This document shows, one piece after another, positions 9,043 to 16,750 of a stretch of 47,186 bases of DNA; position 1 is the stretch's first letter, and every line of letters starts with the position of its first letter. The notes beneath the pieces were generated by a model. The model made no database searches. It was not told the DNA's origin and saw nothing but the letters and a program-made list of their open reading frames with translations. Source of the DNA: JALJPB01 sp034111045 (lineage in GTDB: Bacteria > Pseudomonadota > Gammaproteobacteria > Enterobacterales > Alteromonadaceae); contig JAWUYA010000060.1 of assembly GCA_034111045.1 (NCBI GenBank), positions 1 through 47,186 on the forward strand, in the 5' to 3' direction. The position numbers and the translations under genes were made by a program.

Positions 9043-9357
9043 TTATTTACCACCACCTAAGCAGTTAGGTGATAAGGGGGTATTATCCGCGTAATAATCT
9101 TTCCACTCTTTTTCAGTATAAGTATGTAGTGCTAATGCATGAATTTTTTCAGCTAACTCATTAGATAATACTTTATTTACCGCACGATGGCGCTTGATTA
9201 AACGCTCTTCTTCAAAACTATTGGTGACTATAATAACTTTAAAGTGGGACTCACTTCCCTGTGGCACATTATGCTTGTTACTTTCATTGATTACATCTAA
9301 GTAAAGGGGCGAGAACGCCGTAAGTAGCTTTTCTTCAATAATGCCTTTGGTGGTCAT
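9043..9357 (-). CDS. bolA: BolA family protein
   Basis: This is a 104-residue BolA protein, which works with monothiol glutaredoxins around Fe-S clusters and in E. coli also affects morphology and biofilm genes. The class II KH-like fold is recognisable in SHFKVIIVTNSFEEERLIKRH followed by RAVNKVLSNEL and the conserved HALALHTYTEKEW. The C-terminus ends in a short CLGGGK tail. The length is typical. bolA is divergent from rlmG-yajG-ppi-ampG. In E. coli bolA also sits beside yajG and ampG, so the neighbourhood supports the call. Confidence 0.95.
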   Translation of the reverse strand: MTTKGIIEEKLLTAFSPLYLDVINESNKHNVPQGSESHFKVIIVTNSFEEERLIKRHRAVNKVLSNELAEKIHALALHTYTEKEWKDYYADNTPLSPNCLGGGK

Positions 9358-9441
9358 AATTTATCCCTTAAAAATTAAGTGGCGAACCTTGTTATTAAGA
9401 CTGTCTGAGTTAATCAGTGTAATTTTTGGTTTTTTATTGCT

Positions 9442-9462
9442 GACTATTTTGTCACAATAGTC
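9442..9462. repeat. Inverted repeat between bolA and rlmG
   Basis: Two 7-bp arms, GACTATT (9442-9448) and AATAGTC (9456-9462), flank a 7-nt spacer in the 156-nt divergent gap. The element could be an operator or an RNA stem for either gene. Its position, about 50 nt before rlmG and 85 nt before bolA, is the only hint. Confidence 0.4.
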
Positions 9463-9513
9463 GATTGTAAAAAAGCAGTTCACCTCAATCAATCAATATA
9501 AGTTAACTTAGCT

Positions 9514-10674
9514 ATGCTTAGCCCATTTATTATCAATGACAAGAATCTATTTTTAGATCGTTTCCCTATATCTCAAGTGAATCGAAGTTTACAAGCTTGG
9601 GATGCTGCGGATGAGTACTTAATTAATTACATTACTGAACAAAAATTAATCAAAAAGAACAGTAAAATACTTATCTTTAATGATGCCTTTGGCGCACTTA
9701 CAACGAATTTATCAATGACTGGTAACCTAGTTTACAACGTTAATGACTCATTACTAAGTGAGCAGGGTATTAAACATAACCTTGAACAAAATCATTTGGC
9801 TACAGATAATGTCCACTATTTAACCAGTTTAGCGTCACTGCCAAGTAATATCGACTTAGTGGTATTTAAAATTCCCAAAAGTAAATCCTTACTTAAGGAT
9901 CAATTATTACAAATTAAAAGTACTTATCCTGAAAGTTTACTTTTTATCGCAGCTGATCGAGCAAAAGAAATTCATAGTTCAACCTTAAAAATATTTGAAA
10001 AACATCTCGGTACTACCACCACATCATTAGCAGTAAAAAAAGCACGTTTAGTTTTCTGTCAATTAGACCAAAAACAAAAACAGCATTCACCTTTCCCAAC
10101 GGTTTGGGATTTAGAACCAATCTACCCTGCTAGTACGACATTTGTTATATACAATCACGCCAATGTTTATGCCCGCGAAAAGTTGGACTTAGGCGCTAGA
10201 TATCTTCTTCAAAATCTACCTCATATAACAGCAGGGACAAGAGTTATTGATTTAGGCTGTGGTAACGGCGTACTGGGTTTATCGTTACTTGCTGCACAAC
10301 CACTTGCTGAAATACACTTTATTGATGAGTCTTATATGGCTATAGACTCAGCAAAAACCAACATAGAGAAAAATTTACCTGAGCAATTGGCTCAATGTGA
10401 GTTTACGGTGAATGATTGCTTAACCAATATTAATGAGCGTAATGTTGACTTGGTTTTATGTAACCCTCCCTTTCACCAACAAACAGCCACAACGGATCAC
10501 ATTGCTTGGCAAATGTTTAATGATGCTTTTAGGGTATTAAAAAAAGGAGGGGAATTACGAATAATTGGTAACAGGCAATTAGGCTATCATATTAAATTAA
10601 AAAGAATTTTTGGTAATTATAATGAAATCGCCACGAACAACAAATTTGTCACTTTATCCGCTAAACGGCTTTAG
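9514..10674 (+). CDS. rlmG: 23S rRNA (guanine-1835-N2)-methyltransferase
   Basis: RlmG methylates N2 of G1835 in 23S rRNA using S-adenosylmethionine. The 386-residue protein has the RlmG/RsmC double-domain layout: a degenerate N-terminal methyltransferase-like half and a catalytic C-terminal half. The SAM-binding motif VIDLGCGNG starts at residue 244, and the catalytic NPPF is at 317-320. RlmG rather than RsmC is favoured by the N-terminal LQAWDAADEYL, the internal TTTTSLAVKKARL, and a C-terminal IATNNKFVTL block that lines up with E. coli RlmG. It heads a plus-strand run with yajG and the cyclophilin gene. Confidence 0.93.
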   Translation: MLSPFIINDKNLFLDRFPISQVNRSLQAWDAADEYLINYITEQKLIKKNSKILIFNDAFGALTTNLSMTGNLVYNVNDSLLSEQGIKHNLEQNHLATDNVHYLTSLASLPSNIDLVVFKIPKSKSLLKDQLLQIKSTYPESLLFIAADRAKEIHSSTLKIFEKHLGTTTTSLAVKKARLVFCQLDQKQKQHSPFPTVWDLEPIYPASTTFVIYNHANVYAREKLDLGARYLLQNLPHITAGTRVIDLGCGNGVLGLSLLAAQPLAEIHFIDESYMAIDSAKTNIEKNLPEQLAQCEFTVNDCLTNINERNVDLVLCNPPFHQQTATTDHIAWQMFNDAFRVLKKGGELRIIGNRQLGYHIKLKRIFGNYNEIATNNKFVTLSAKRL

Positions 10675-10710
10675 CCATACTCATGAGTTAACAACAGAAG
10701 GAAATAACAA

Positions 10711-11304
10711 ATGAACTTTTTTAAAATTCCATTCGTACTACTAATTATAGTTGTTTTGTCTAGCTGTGCTGATAACCCTAGTCATTTAATATTGGCGCCT
10801 GAATTAAACTTACCGACAGTAATTAAATACCATAACAAACAAGCACAATTTAATGTAACAGATTTACGGACAGCCAGGCATATTATTCAGGTATTACATC
10901 AAGGGGATGCCGCTGAGTTAATAACTTCACAACAGACACTGAGTGACATTATTAAACAAGTATTGACCAAGGAATTTGAAAATCAGGGCCTTAATATCGA
11001 TGAAGATATTGTCAATCAAGCAGTAAAAAAAACTGTAAATAATAAAATCGACATTATTATTGATAAAGCGCTGATCAGTGTTAAGCAAGACACCCTGTTT
11101 TATGAGGTTAAAAGCAAGATTAGCGTGCGTATTAAAGTAAAAAATAACCAACAAACATTAACCAAAACATTTAATAGCAGCAATAACAATACCGGCTCTT
11201 TAACTGCTGATGTTGCCGTTTTAGAACGCAACTTTAATCGACAGTTAAGTAATACCCTGATTAATCTTTTAATCGATGACGAAGTCACCCAGTTTATAAA
11301 ATAG
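10711..11304 (+). CDS. yajG: YajG family outer-membrane lipoprotein
   Basis: This is a 197-residue predicted lipoprotein. An N-terminal signal peptide ends in VLSSC, making Cys19 the likely lipidated residue. The mature part carries the YajG pattern of an early LILAPEL segment, then VTDLRTARHIIQV and a C-terminal alternating beta-rich stretch. The molecular role of YajG is not established. The gene lies between bolA/rlmG and ampG, the same place as in E. coli, and ends 8 nt before the cyclophilin gene, so the two are probably cotranscribed. Confidence 0.85.
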   Translation: MNFFKIPFVLLIIVVLSSCADNPSHLILAPELNLPTVIKYHNKQAQFNVTDLRTARHIIQVLHQGDAAELITSQQTLSDIIKQVLTKEFENQGLNIDEDIVNQAVKKTVNNKIDIIIDKALISVKQDTLFYEVKSKISVRIKVKNNQQTLTKTFNSSNNNTGSLTADVAVLERNFNRQLSNTLINLLIDDEVTQFIK

Positions 11305-11312
11305 AGCGCCTT

Positions 11313-11897
11313 ATGAAAATACTTCCACTACTCATTATCTTTTGTAGCTTTATCACCTCAGCAAAAAATTTAGCGATTGATCCAACAAATATTTACCCAA
11401 AAGTGAAATTTGAAACCTCTATGGGTATTATTATATTAGAGCTTGACCGAGTTAAAGCACCGATCACGGTTGATAATTTTCTAATGTACGTTGTCAATGC
11501 TCACTATAACAATACCCTCTTTCATCGCATCATCGCTGATTTCATTGTGCAAGGTGGTGGTTACGACACTCAATTTGGCCCAATAAAACTTTATGATGAT
11601 ATTGTTAACGAATCAGGTAATGGTTCAAAAAATGAATTGGGCACTATTGCTATGGCGAAAGAAAGTAGACCTCATACTGCTAACAGTCAATTTTTCTTTA
11701 ATGTCGGCGACAATAAAAATTTAGACCCTGGTAGACAATGGGGTTATACCGTTTTTGGTCATATTGTTGAGGGTGAAGATGTCATAGAAGCCATGGCGCA
11801 AGTAACAACTGGCTTTGATGAAAGTTTAGGTTGGAATGATGTGCCCGCTAAACCGGTGATACTTATTAAAGCGACTTTATTGCCTGAAAATAAGTAG
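11313..11897 (+). CDS. ppiA: Periplasmic peptidyl-prolyl cis-trans isomerase (cyclophilin)
   Basis: This 194-residue cyclophilin-type proline isomerase should assist folding of exported proteins. A cleavable signal peptide (about residues 1-17, ending around TSAKN) precedes the domain. Catalytic-site motifs are visible: FHRIIADFIVQGGG with the conserved arginine, and the NSQFFFNVGDN stretch with the substrate-binding Gln and Phe. Its secretion signal and size favour the PpiA type over the cytoplasmic PpiB. It follows yajG by 8 nt. The 224-nt gap after it holds AT-rich sequence without a gene. Confidence 0.87.
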   Translation: MKILPLLIIFCSFITSAKNLAIDPTNIYPKVKFETSMGIIILELDRVKAPITVDNFLMYVVNAHYNNTLFHRIIADFIVQGGGYDTQFGPIKLYDDIVNESGNGSKNELGTIAMAKESRPHTANSQFFFNVGDNKNLDPGRQWGYTVFGHIVEGEDVIEAMAQVTTGFDESLGWNDVPAKPVILIKATLLPENK

Positions 11898-12121
11898 TCA
11901 GAATTAACCCTAACGTTTTTGCTAACGATTAATTATTAACTCCTATAAAAACAAAAATTTAACGCTGAATAACCAATAAAGTTCAAATTATTAACAATTA
12001 ATTAACAGTTAACCCGTATTTATGACTACACTGACTTACCTGAGTATAATAATTACACATAAAGTAATAATTGTAAGCAACATTTAACAATTATTATTGT
12101 TGTATATTTAAAGAGATTTTT

Positions 12122-12451
12122 ATGATGATTGATCATTTTATTTATGATAAAACAAACCAACTAGAAGCATATATTTCAGCAGTTATTGGCAAATCATTAC
12201 ATTATACTGAGCTAGATCAATTCGTATTAGAGTCGATGAGCGAATGGACATTATTTGCCGTGACTGATGAAATCCCTGATAACTCAAAAGAACGTGTCTT
12301 TTGGCATCTTGTTCATGAAATTAGTTTGTATGGGGCTAAAGCAATTGAAGGGGATCTTTTTTTTAAAAGTGAAATAAGTACCTGCCTTGACTTTTTCTCT
12401 GGAACTGGCAGCTACCCTATTGATTGTATTGGCTGGCGTCCTATCGCTTAA
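12122..12451 (+). CDS. Hypothetical protein, 109 residues
   Basis: I do not recognise this family. The product is acidic and apparently soluble, with no signal peptide or membrane helix. The N-terminal half looks helical, and the C-terminus has a conserved-looking LDFFSGTGSYPIDCIGWRP. A purine-rich AAAGAGA lies ahead of the tandem ATGATG start. It stands alone between the cyclophilin gene and ampG, preceded by 224 nt and followed by 99 nt without genes, so it may have its own promoter. Its AT-rich codon use matches the neighbours, so it does not look recently acquired. Confidence 0.75.
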   Translation: MMIDHFIYDKTNQLEAYISAVIGKSLHYTELDQFVLESMSEWTLFAVTDEIPDNSKERVFWHLVHEISLYGAKAIEGDLFFKSEISTCLDFFSGTGSYPIDCIGWRPIA

Positions 12452-12550
12452 ATGTCTATTGTTACTCTACTTTCCCTTCTGTTATTACTAACTTTTTGAT
12501 ATTCTCGAAAACCTCATCTAATCAAAAATAATAACTGGGCTTTAATTTTA

Positions 12551-13819
12551 ATGGCATTCTCCGATTTTAAAGAGTCAATTTTCAACCGACGAATGCTTAT
12601 TTGTATCTTTACTGGTTTCAGCTCGGGTCTCCCCTTATTTATACTGTATCAACTTGTACCTGGCTGGCTGAGATCGGAAGGCGTTAGCTTGGCAGAGATT
12701 GGCCTCTTTTCTCTTATTGGTATCCCTTATGTTTGGAAATTCATTTGGTCTCCATTTATGGATCGATACTCTCTACCTTTATTAGGAAGAAGACGTAGTT
12801 GGATGTTATTCACACAAATTGCTTTGTTATTATCAATAGCTTGCTTTGGCTTTGTCAATCCTGTGATGGATATTTGGTCTGTTGCTTATTTGGCGGCGGC
12901 AGTTGCTTTTTTTAGTGCTAGTCAGGATATTGTCTTAGATGCCTACCGACGAGAATTATTACCTGATAATGAACTAGGCCTCGGTAATTCTATCCATGTT
13001 CAAGCCTACCGCTTATCTGGTTTAGTGCCCGCATCTCTCGCTTTTATTTTAGCTGATCATATGAGTTGGCAGTCGGTATTTTTGATAGTCGCTGCGTTTA
13101 TGTTTATTGGGATATTTCTCACTTTATCAATAAAAGAAATCAACCAGACGGTAGCATCGCCAAAAACGCTAAAAGAAGCTATTGCTTTACCTTTTAAAGA
13201 CTTTATAGAGAGAAAAGGGCTAAAATCTGCGCTTGAGATTCTTGTTTTCCTGTTTCTTTATAAGCTGGGGGATAGCATGGCAACCGCGCTGCAGACCCCA
13301 TTTTTTATTGACTTAGGTTTCAGCATGACAGAAATTGGTATCGTTGCTAAGACTTCCTCATTAATAGCGATGACTATTGGCTTAGCTATTGGCGGTATAG
13401 TGATGATTAAATTAAGTATTAACCGAGCCTTATGGCTTTTCGGTTTTGTACAAATTATCAGTATCTTAGGCTTTGCTGCTCTTGCTGAAATTGGACATAA
13501 TAGCTATGCTTTAGCTATTGCTATGGGCTTTGAATATTTAGGTGTTGGTTTAGGCACAGCTGCCTTTACTGCATTTATAGCTAAAACAACAAACCCTGTA
13601 TTTGCAGCAACACAATTTGCTTTATTTACCGCGTTGACCGCTTTACCACGTACTTTTGCCAATGCAACCACAGGCGTCATTGTCGAACAAATAGGTTGGA
13701 CTCACTTTTATTTCATCTGTACCCTAATTGCTATCCCTGGGATGTTAATGTTATTTAGAGTTGCCCCATGGAACGAACATAAAAAAACATTAAATAACAC
13801 AACTAAGGTTACTCCATGA
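12551..13819 (+). CDS. ampG: AmpG-like muropeptide MFS permease
   Basis: This is a 422-residue major-facilitator permease with about twelve membrane helices. The AmpG signature is clear: an N-terminal GFSSGLPLFILYQLVPGWLR, then LGRRRSW in the cytoplasmic loop and FFSASQDIVLDAYRRELL in helix 4. AmpG imports anhydromuropeptides released during cell-wall turnover and feeds the recycling pathway that also signals beta-lactamase induction in many species. It is shorter than the E. coli protein (491 residues), which has extra C-terminal helices. The stop overlaps the start of a small membrane-protein gene by 4 nt (ATGA). Confidence 0.9.
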   Translation: MAFSDFKESIFNRRMLICIFTGFSSGLPLFILYQLVPGWLRSEGVSLAEIGLFSLIGIPYVWKFIWSPFMDRYSLPLLGRRRSWMLFTQIALLLSIACFGFVNPVMDIWSVAYLAAAVAFFSASQDIVLDAYRRELLPDNELGLGNSIHVQAYRLSGLVPASLAFILADHMSWQSVFLIVAAFMFIGIFLTLSIKEINQTVASPKTLKEAIALPFKDFIERKGLKSALEILVFLFLYKLGDSMATALQTPFFIDLGFSMTEIGIVAKTSSLIAMTIGLAIGGIVMIKLSINRALWLFGFVQIISILGFAALAEIGHNSYALAIAMGFEYLGVGLGTAAFTAFIAKTTNPVFAATQFALFTALTALPRTFANATTGVIVEQIGWTHFYFICTLIAIPGMLMLFRVAPWNEHKKTLNNTTKVTP

Positions 13820-13986
13820 TCAAATTTTTCTTTCTACTTCCTATTATTATGTGCTTAATCTGGTGGAAATATCTTGAAAGTAAAGGCTTCAGTATTAAAG
13901 ACGGTATCAAAGGTTTTACTTACATTCTAATATTTAACATCTTCATCATCAGTTTCTTCATTATGATGATTTTTATTACTCATTAA
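13816..13986 (+). CDS. Small membrane protein coupled to ampG, 56 residues
   Basis: This is an unbroken 56-codon frame starting MIKFFFLLPIIMCLIWWKYL and ending IFITH. It has two hydrophobic segments (residues 3-19 and 35-54) around a short polar loop with several Lys (ESKGFSIKDGIKG). The ATG overlaps the ampG stop as ATGA, the classic arrangement for translational coupling, and the frame fills most of the gap before the convergent recQ-like gene. I do not know the family. A role alongside the muropeptide permease is inferred only from the overlap. Confidence 0.75.
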   Translation: MIKFFFLLPIIMCLIWWKYLESKGFSIKDGIKGFTYILIFNIFIISFFIMMIFITH

Positions 13987-14018
13987 TTGACCGGGTTTAG
14001 GTGAGATAAACATTATAG

Positions 14019-16046
14019 TCATTCTATAATTTGCCAGTTATTTAGCTGTTGTAATACCCCCACCTTATGTCGAATTTCCGCATAAGGTAATTGTCCACAT
14101 AAAGCAAATCCTGGCATCTGCCTGACTTTATTTCGCGTAAAAATAGGAAGGCTCATGCCACAAAGAAATCGACAACATGTTTCAGTGGACAGGGGTAACT
14201 TGCTTTTCGTTGATACTTGCTCAATAAAACTTGATAACACTTGTGATAATTCCTCATCACTTGGCCATTGGGCATCATATGAATGCTTAAGTATTGCGCT
14301 ATTTCCTCGACAAGCAGAACAATGACCACAACCTTTAACCCCTGACTTTGCCATTAAGGCTTCAAAAGTCGGATCATCAAAGTATGTTGAAAGATTAGCG
14401 GTTAAACAAGAGGTCAATTGAAAAAATTGTATCAATGCTGATATGCGGTTAATTTCTTTTTGCTCTTTATCAATAAAATATTGATAAAGATTTTTAACCA
14501 ATGATGGCTCAGATAATGCAGCAACATTCACCTTAAAAACTTCAGTCATACCTTTAGTTTCTAACACAATTAATTGCTGCTCATGTAAAAAGTCCAGTGC
14601 GGCAACTACTCGGTTTCTATCTATATTCCCCGAGGCTAATAACGCATCAAAATGTAAACTACCCCATACTTTTTTAAACGCAATATGGCTAAAAATTGTC
14701 GTTAAAAAATCTTGTCTATCTTGATTGAAACCAGTAATGATTTCTTCTTTAGGTTTTAATAGCTTAATTTTAAAATCAGCAAAATAAGCATATAAGGGTT
14801 CAAGAACGCCATACAACTCTAATTGTACTAATAATGTTTTTAAAGGTAATTGACGAATATTGCTGGCATTAACTAACCCTACCCCCTGTAATTCCCAACG
14901 ACTATCTATTGGCTTGATATGACCGGCAACGAGTGAACTTGATTGCGATTGTGGCTCACATTCAGTTTGAATATTACTAATAACAGCTTCGATACCACTC
15001 AGTTCAGGCGTATCACCGTAAACAAAGTTTTCTACGGTATTTAACCCATCTAAATTAGCTAAAGTGATACATACCGAAGGTTCGCCATCACGTCCTGCTC
15101 GACCAATTTCTTGACTATAGTTTTCTATTGACTTAGGTAAATCATAATGGATAACAAAACGTATATCAGATTTATCAATGCCCATACCAAAGGCAATAGT
15201 GGCCACGATAACTTGCACTTTCCCTTGCATAAAATCATCTTGAAGTTGTTGCCGTTTATCACTATCAAACCCAGCATGATAGGGTTGCGCATTAATATGA
15301 TTAAGCGATAAAAATGTTGCTACTTGCTCAGCACTTTGTTGCAAAGTGACATAAACAATACCGGCACCCGAATGAGATTTCACAATCGATAATAGCTCAT
15401 GCTTTTTATTTTTATTGTCAACAGCGACAACAGACAAATCAAGATTTGCTCGATAAAAGCCAGTTTGTACAATGTGTTGCTGATCAATCGAAAATTTAGC
15501 GGCCATATCGAGTTTAACTTGTTTAGTGGCCGTGGCTGTTAATAGTAAAACCAATGGAATATTTAATTCTTGTCGATAAGTAGGCAGCTTCAAATAATCT
15601 GGCCTAAAATTATGACCCCATTCAGAAATACAATGAGCTTCATCAACTACCAGCATAGAAACCGGCACTGATTGAATAAATTGACGAAAGCGCTCATTTT
15701 TAAAACGCTCCACTGACACCATTAATATTTTAATTTTCCCTTTTCTAACCTTTGACATGATCTCTTGTGCTTCATTGCCTTTTAACGTTGAGTCAATACT
15801 AGCCGCCGCTATTCCTTTATTGGCCAGAAAGTTTAATTGGTCTTTAATCAGAGCTAATAATGGGGAAACAACTAAGGTTAAATGCGGTAAATGCAAAGCG
15901 GTTAATTGGTAACACAATGACTTGCCCGAACCAGTAGGAAATATCGCTAATGAAGATTGATTATTGAGCAACTGATTAACCGTTTGCTCTTGTCCTTGAC
16001 GAAAAGTATCAAAACCAAAATATTGTTTGAGTGAGTTTTTTAACAC
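14019..16046 (-). CDS. RecQ-family ATP-dependent DNA helicase
   Basis: This superfamily 2 helicase has 675 residues. The Walker A motif TGSGKS is at 38-43, DEAH at 135-138, and the RecQ arginine-finger region QEIGRAGRDG follows the second RecA-like domain. A zinc-type cysteine cluster CGHCSAC begins near residue 573. Canonical E. coli-type RecQ has its zinc site around residue 380 and a C-terminal HRDC domain. Here a longer winged-helix-like region precedes the cysteines and I see no HRDC. It therefore looks like a second RecQ-type helicase rather than recQ itself. It converges with the ampG operon, 32 nt apart. Confidence 0.88.
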   Translation of the reverse strand: MLKNSLKQYFGFDTFRQGQEQTVNQLLNNQSSLAIFPTGSGKSLCYQLTALHLPHLTLVVSPLLALIKDQLNFLANKGIAAASIDSTLKGNEAQEIMSKVRKGKIKILMVSVERFKNERFRQFIQSVPVSMLVVDEAHCISEWGHNFRPDYLKLPTYRQELNIPLVLLLTATATKQVKLDMAAKFSIDQQHIVQTGFYRANLDLSVVAVDNKNKKHELLSIVKSHSGAGIVYVTLQQSAEQVATFLSLNHINAQPYHAGFDSDKRQQLQDDFMQGKVQVIVATIAFGMGIDKSDIRFVIHYDLPKSIENYSQEIGRAGRDGEPSVCITLANLDGLNTVENFVYGDTPELSGIEAVISNIQTECEPQSQSSSLVAGHIKPIDSRWELQGVGLVNASNIRQLPLKTLLVQLELYGVLEPLYAYFADFKIKLLKPKEEIITGFNQDRQDFLTTIFSHIAFKKVWGSLHFDALLASGNIDRNRVVAALDFLHEQQLIVLETKGMTEVFKVNVAALSEPSLVKNLYQYFIDKEQKEINRISALIQFFQLTSCLTANLSTYFDDPTFEALMAKSGVKGCGHCSACRGNSAILKHSYDAQWPSDEELSQVLSSFIEQVSTKSKLPLSTETCCRFLCGMSLPIFTRNKVRQMPGFALCGQLPYAEIRHKVGVLQQLNNWQIIE

Positions 16047-16200
16047 GCTTTACTATCCGTTAGCAGTGAATGATAAGTTATAATATTGCTTCGTTTTTCT
16101 ATTCAATTTATTATAAAGGTCAGCAGAGATGGACCAGAAAAATTTTTGTTGAATATTATTTCAGGCTTTACCAATAAATATAACAGGTTAATATGCTTGG

Positions 16201-16551
16201 TTAAATTTGTGCAGCAATTACACTGATTTCAACCAAGAGTAACTCTCTTGCCATAGGTGCAGCAACACAAGCTCTAGCTGGCGCATACCCGTCGGGGATC
16301 CAAGTGTCCCAAACAGCATTCATTTCACTAAAATAACTCATATCTTTAACATAAATAGTGGCCGATAGTATATGTCTTCGATCGCTCCCTGCTTGCAATA
16401 ATAACTCATCTACTTTCGCTAACATTGAGCTGGTTTGCTCAGTAATACCCTTGGTTGCATCTTTGCACACTTGCCCACATAAATAGACAGTGCCGTTATG
16501 TTTAACTATTCGACTCATTCGTGTTTTGGTGGCTATTCTTTCTATTGTCAT
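16201..16551 (-). CDS. RidA/YjgF family protein
   Basis: This small protein belongs to the RidA (YjgF/UK114) family, which hydrolyses reactive enamine/imine intermediates released by PLP enzymes. I start at 16551 (116 residues, MTIERIATKTRMS), where alignment with relatives begins. An upstream start at 16620 adds 23 low-complexity residues rich in Lys and Asn. The key arginine of active RidA proteins is present in YAPARACVAA (R93), and a glutamate sits in VEISVIA (E108). It most resembles the subgroup opening with RMS..V.HNGTVYL, so the substrate may differ from classical RidA. Confidence 0.87.
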   Translation of the reverse strand: MTIERIATKTRMSRIVKHNGTVYLCGQVCKDATKGITEQTSSMLAKVDELLLQAGSDRRHILSATIYVKDMSYFSEMNAVWDTWIPDGYAPARACVAAPMARELLLVEISVIAAQI

Positions 16552-16630
16552 TATTTTATTCTCGCTATATGAAATTTTATTGCTATTGTATTTAGTGTTA
16601 AATTCAGTCGGTTTCTTCAAAATGAAAAAA

Positions 16631-16664
16631 TAAAGCCCTAATTTTTTATAAACTTAGGGCTTTA
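16631..16664 (-). terminator. Intrinsic terminator after guaBA
   Basis: An 11-bp perfect stem TAAAGCCCTAA/TTAGGGCTTTA has a 12-nt loop. On the minus strand it is followed by a T-rich tail (ATTTTTTC). It lies about 85 nt beyond the guaA stop and before the ridA-like gene, so it separates the two transcripts. Confidence 0.85.
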
Positions 16665-16750
16665 TAATTGAGATATCATTTGAATCTAGGTGTTAGTCAG
16701 TATGTACTTAGAACCAATAATTAGGGGAACTTAACCAATATAACAATTAA

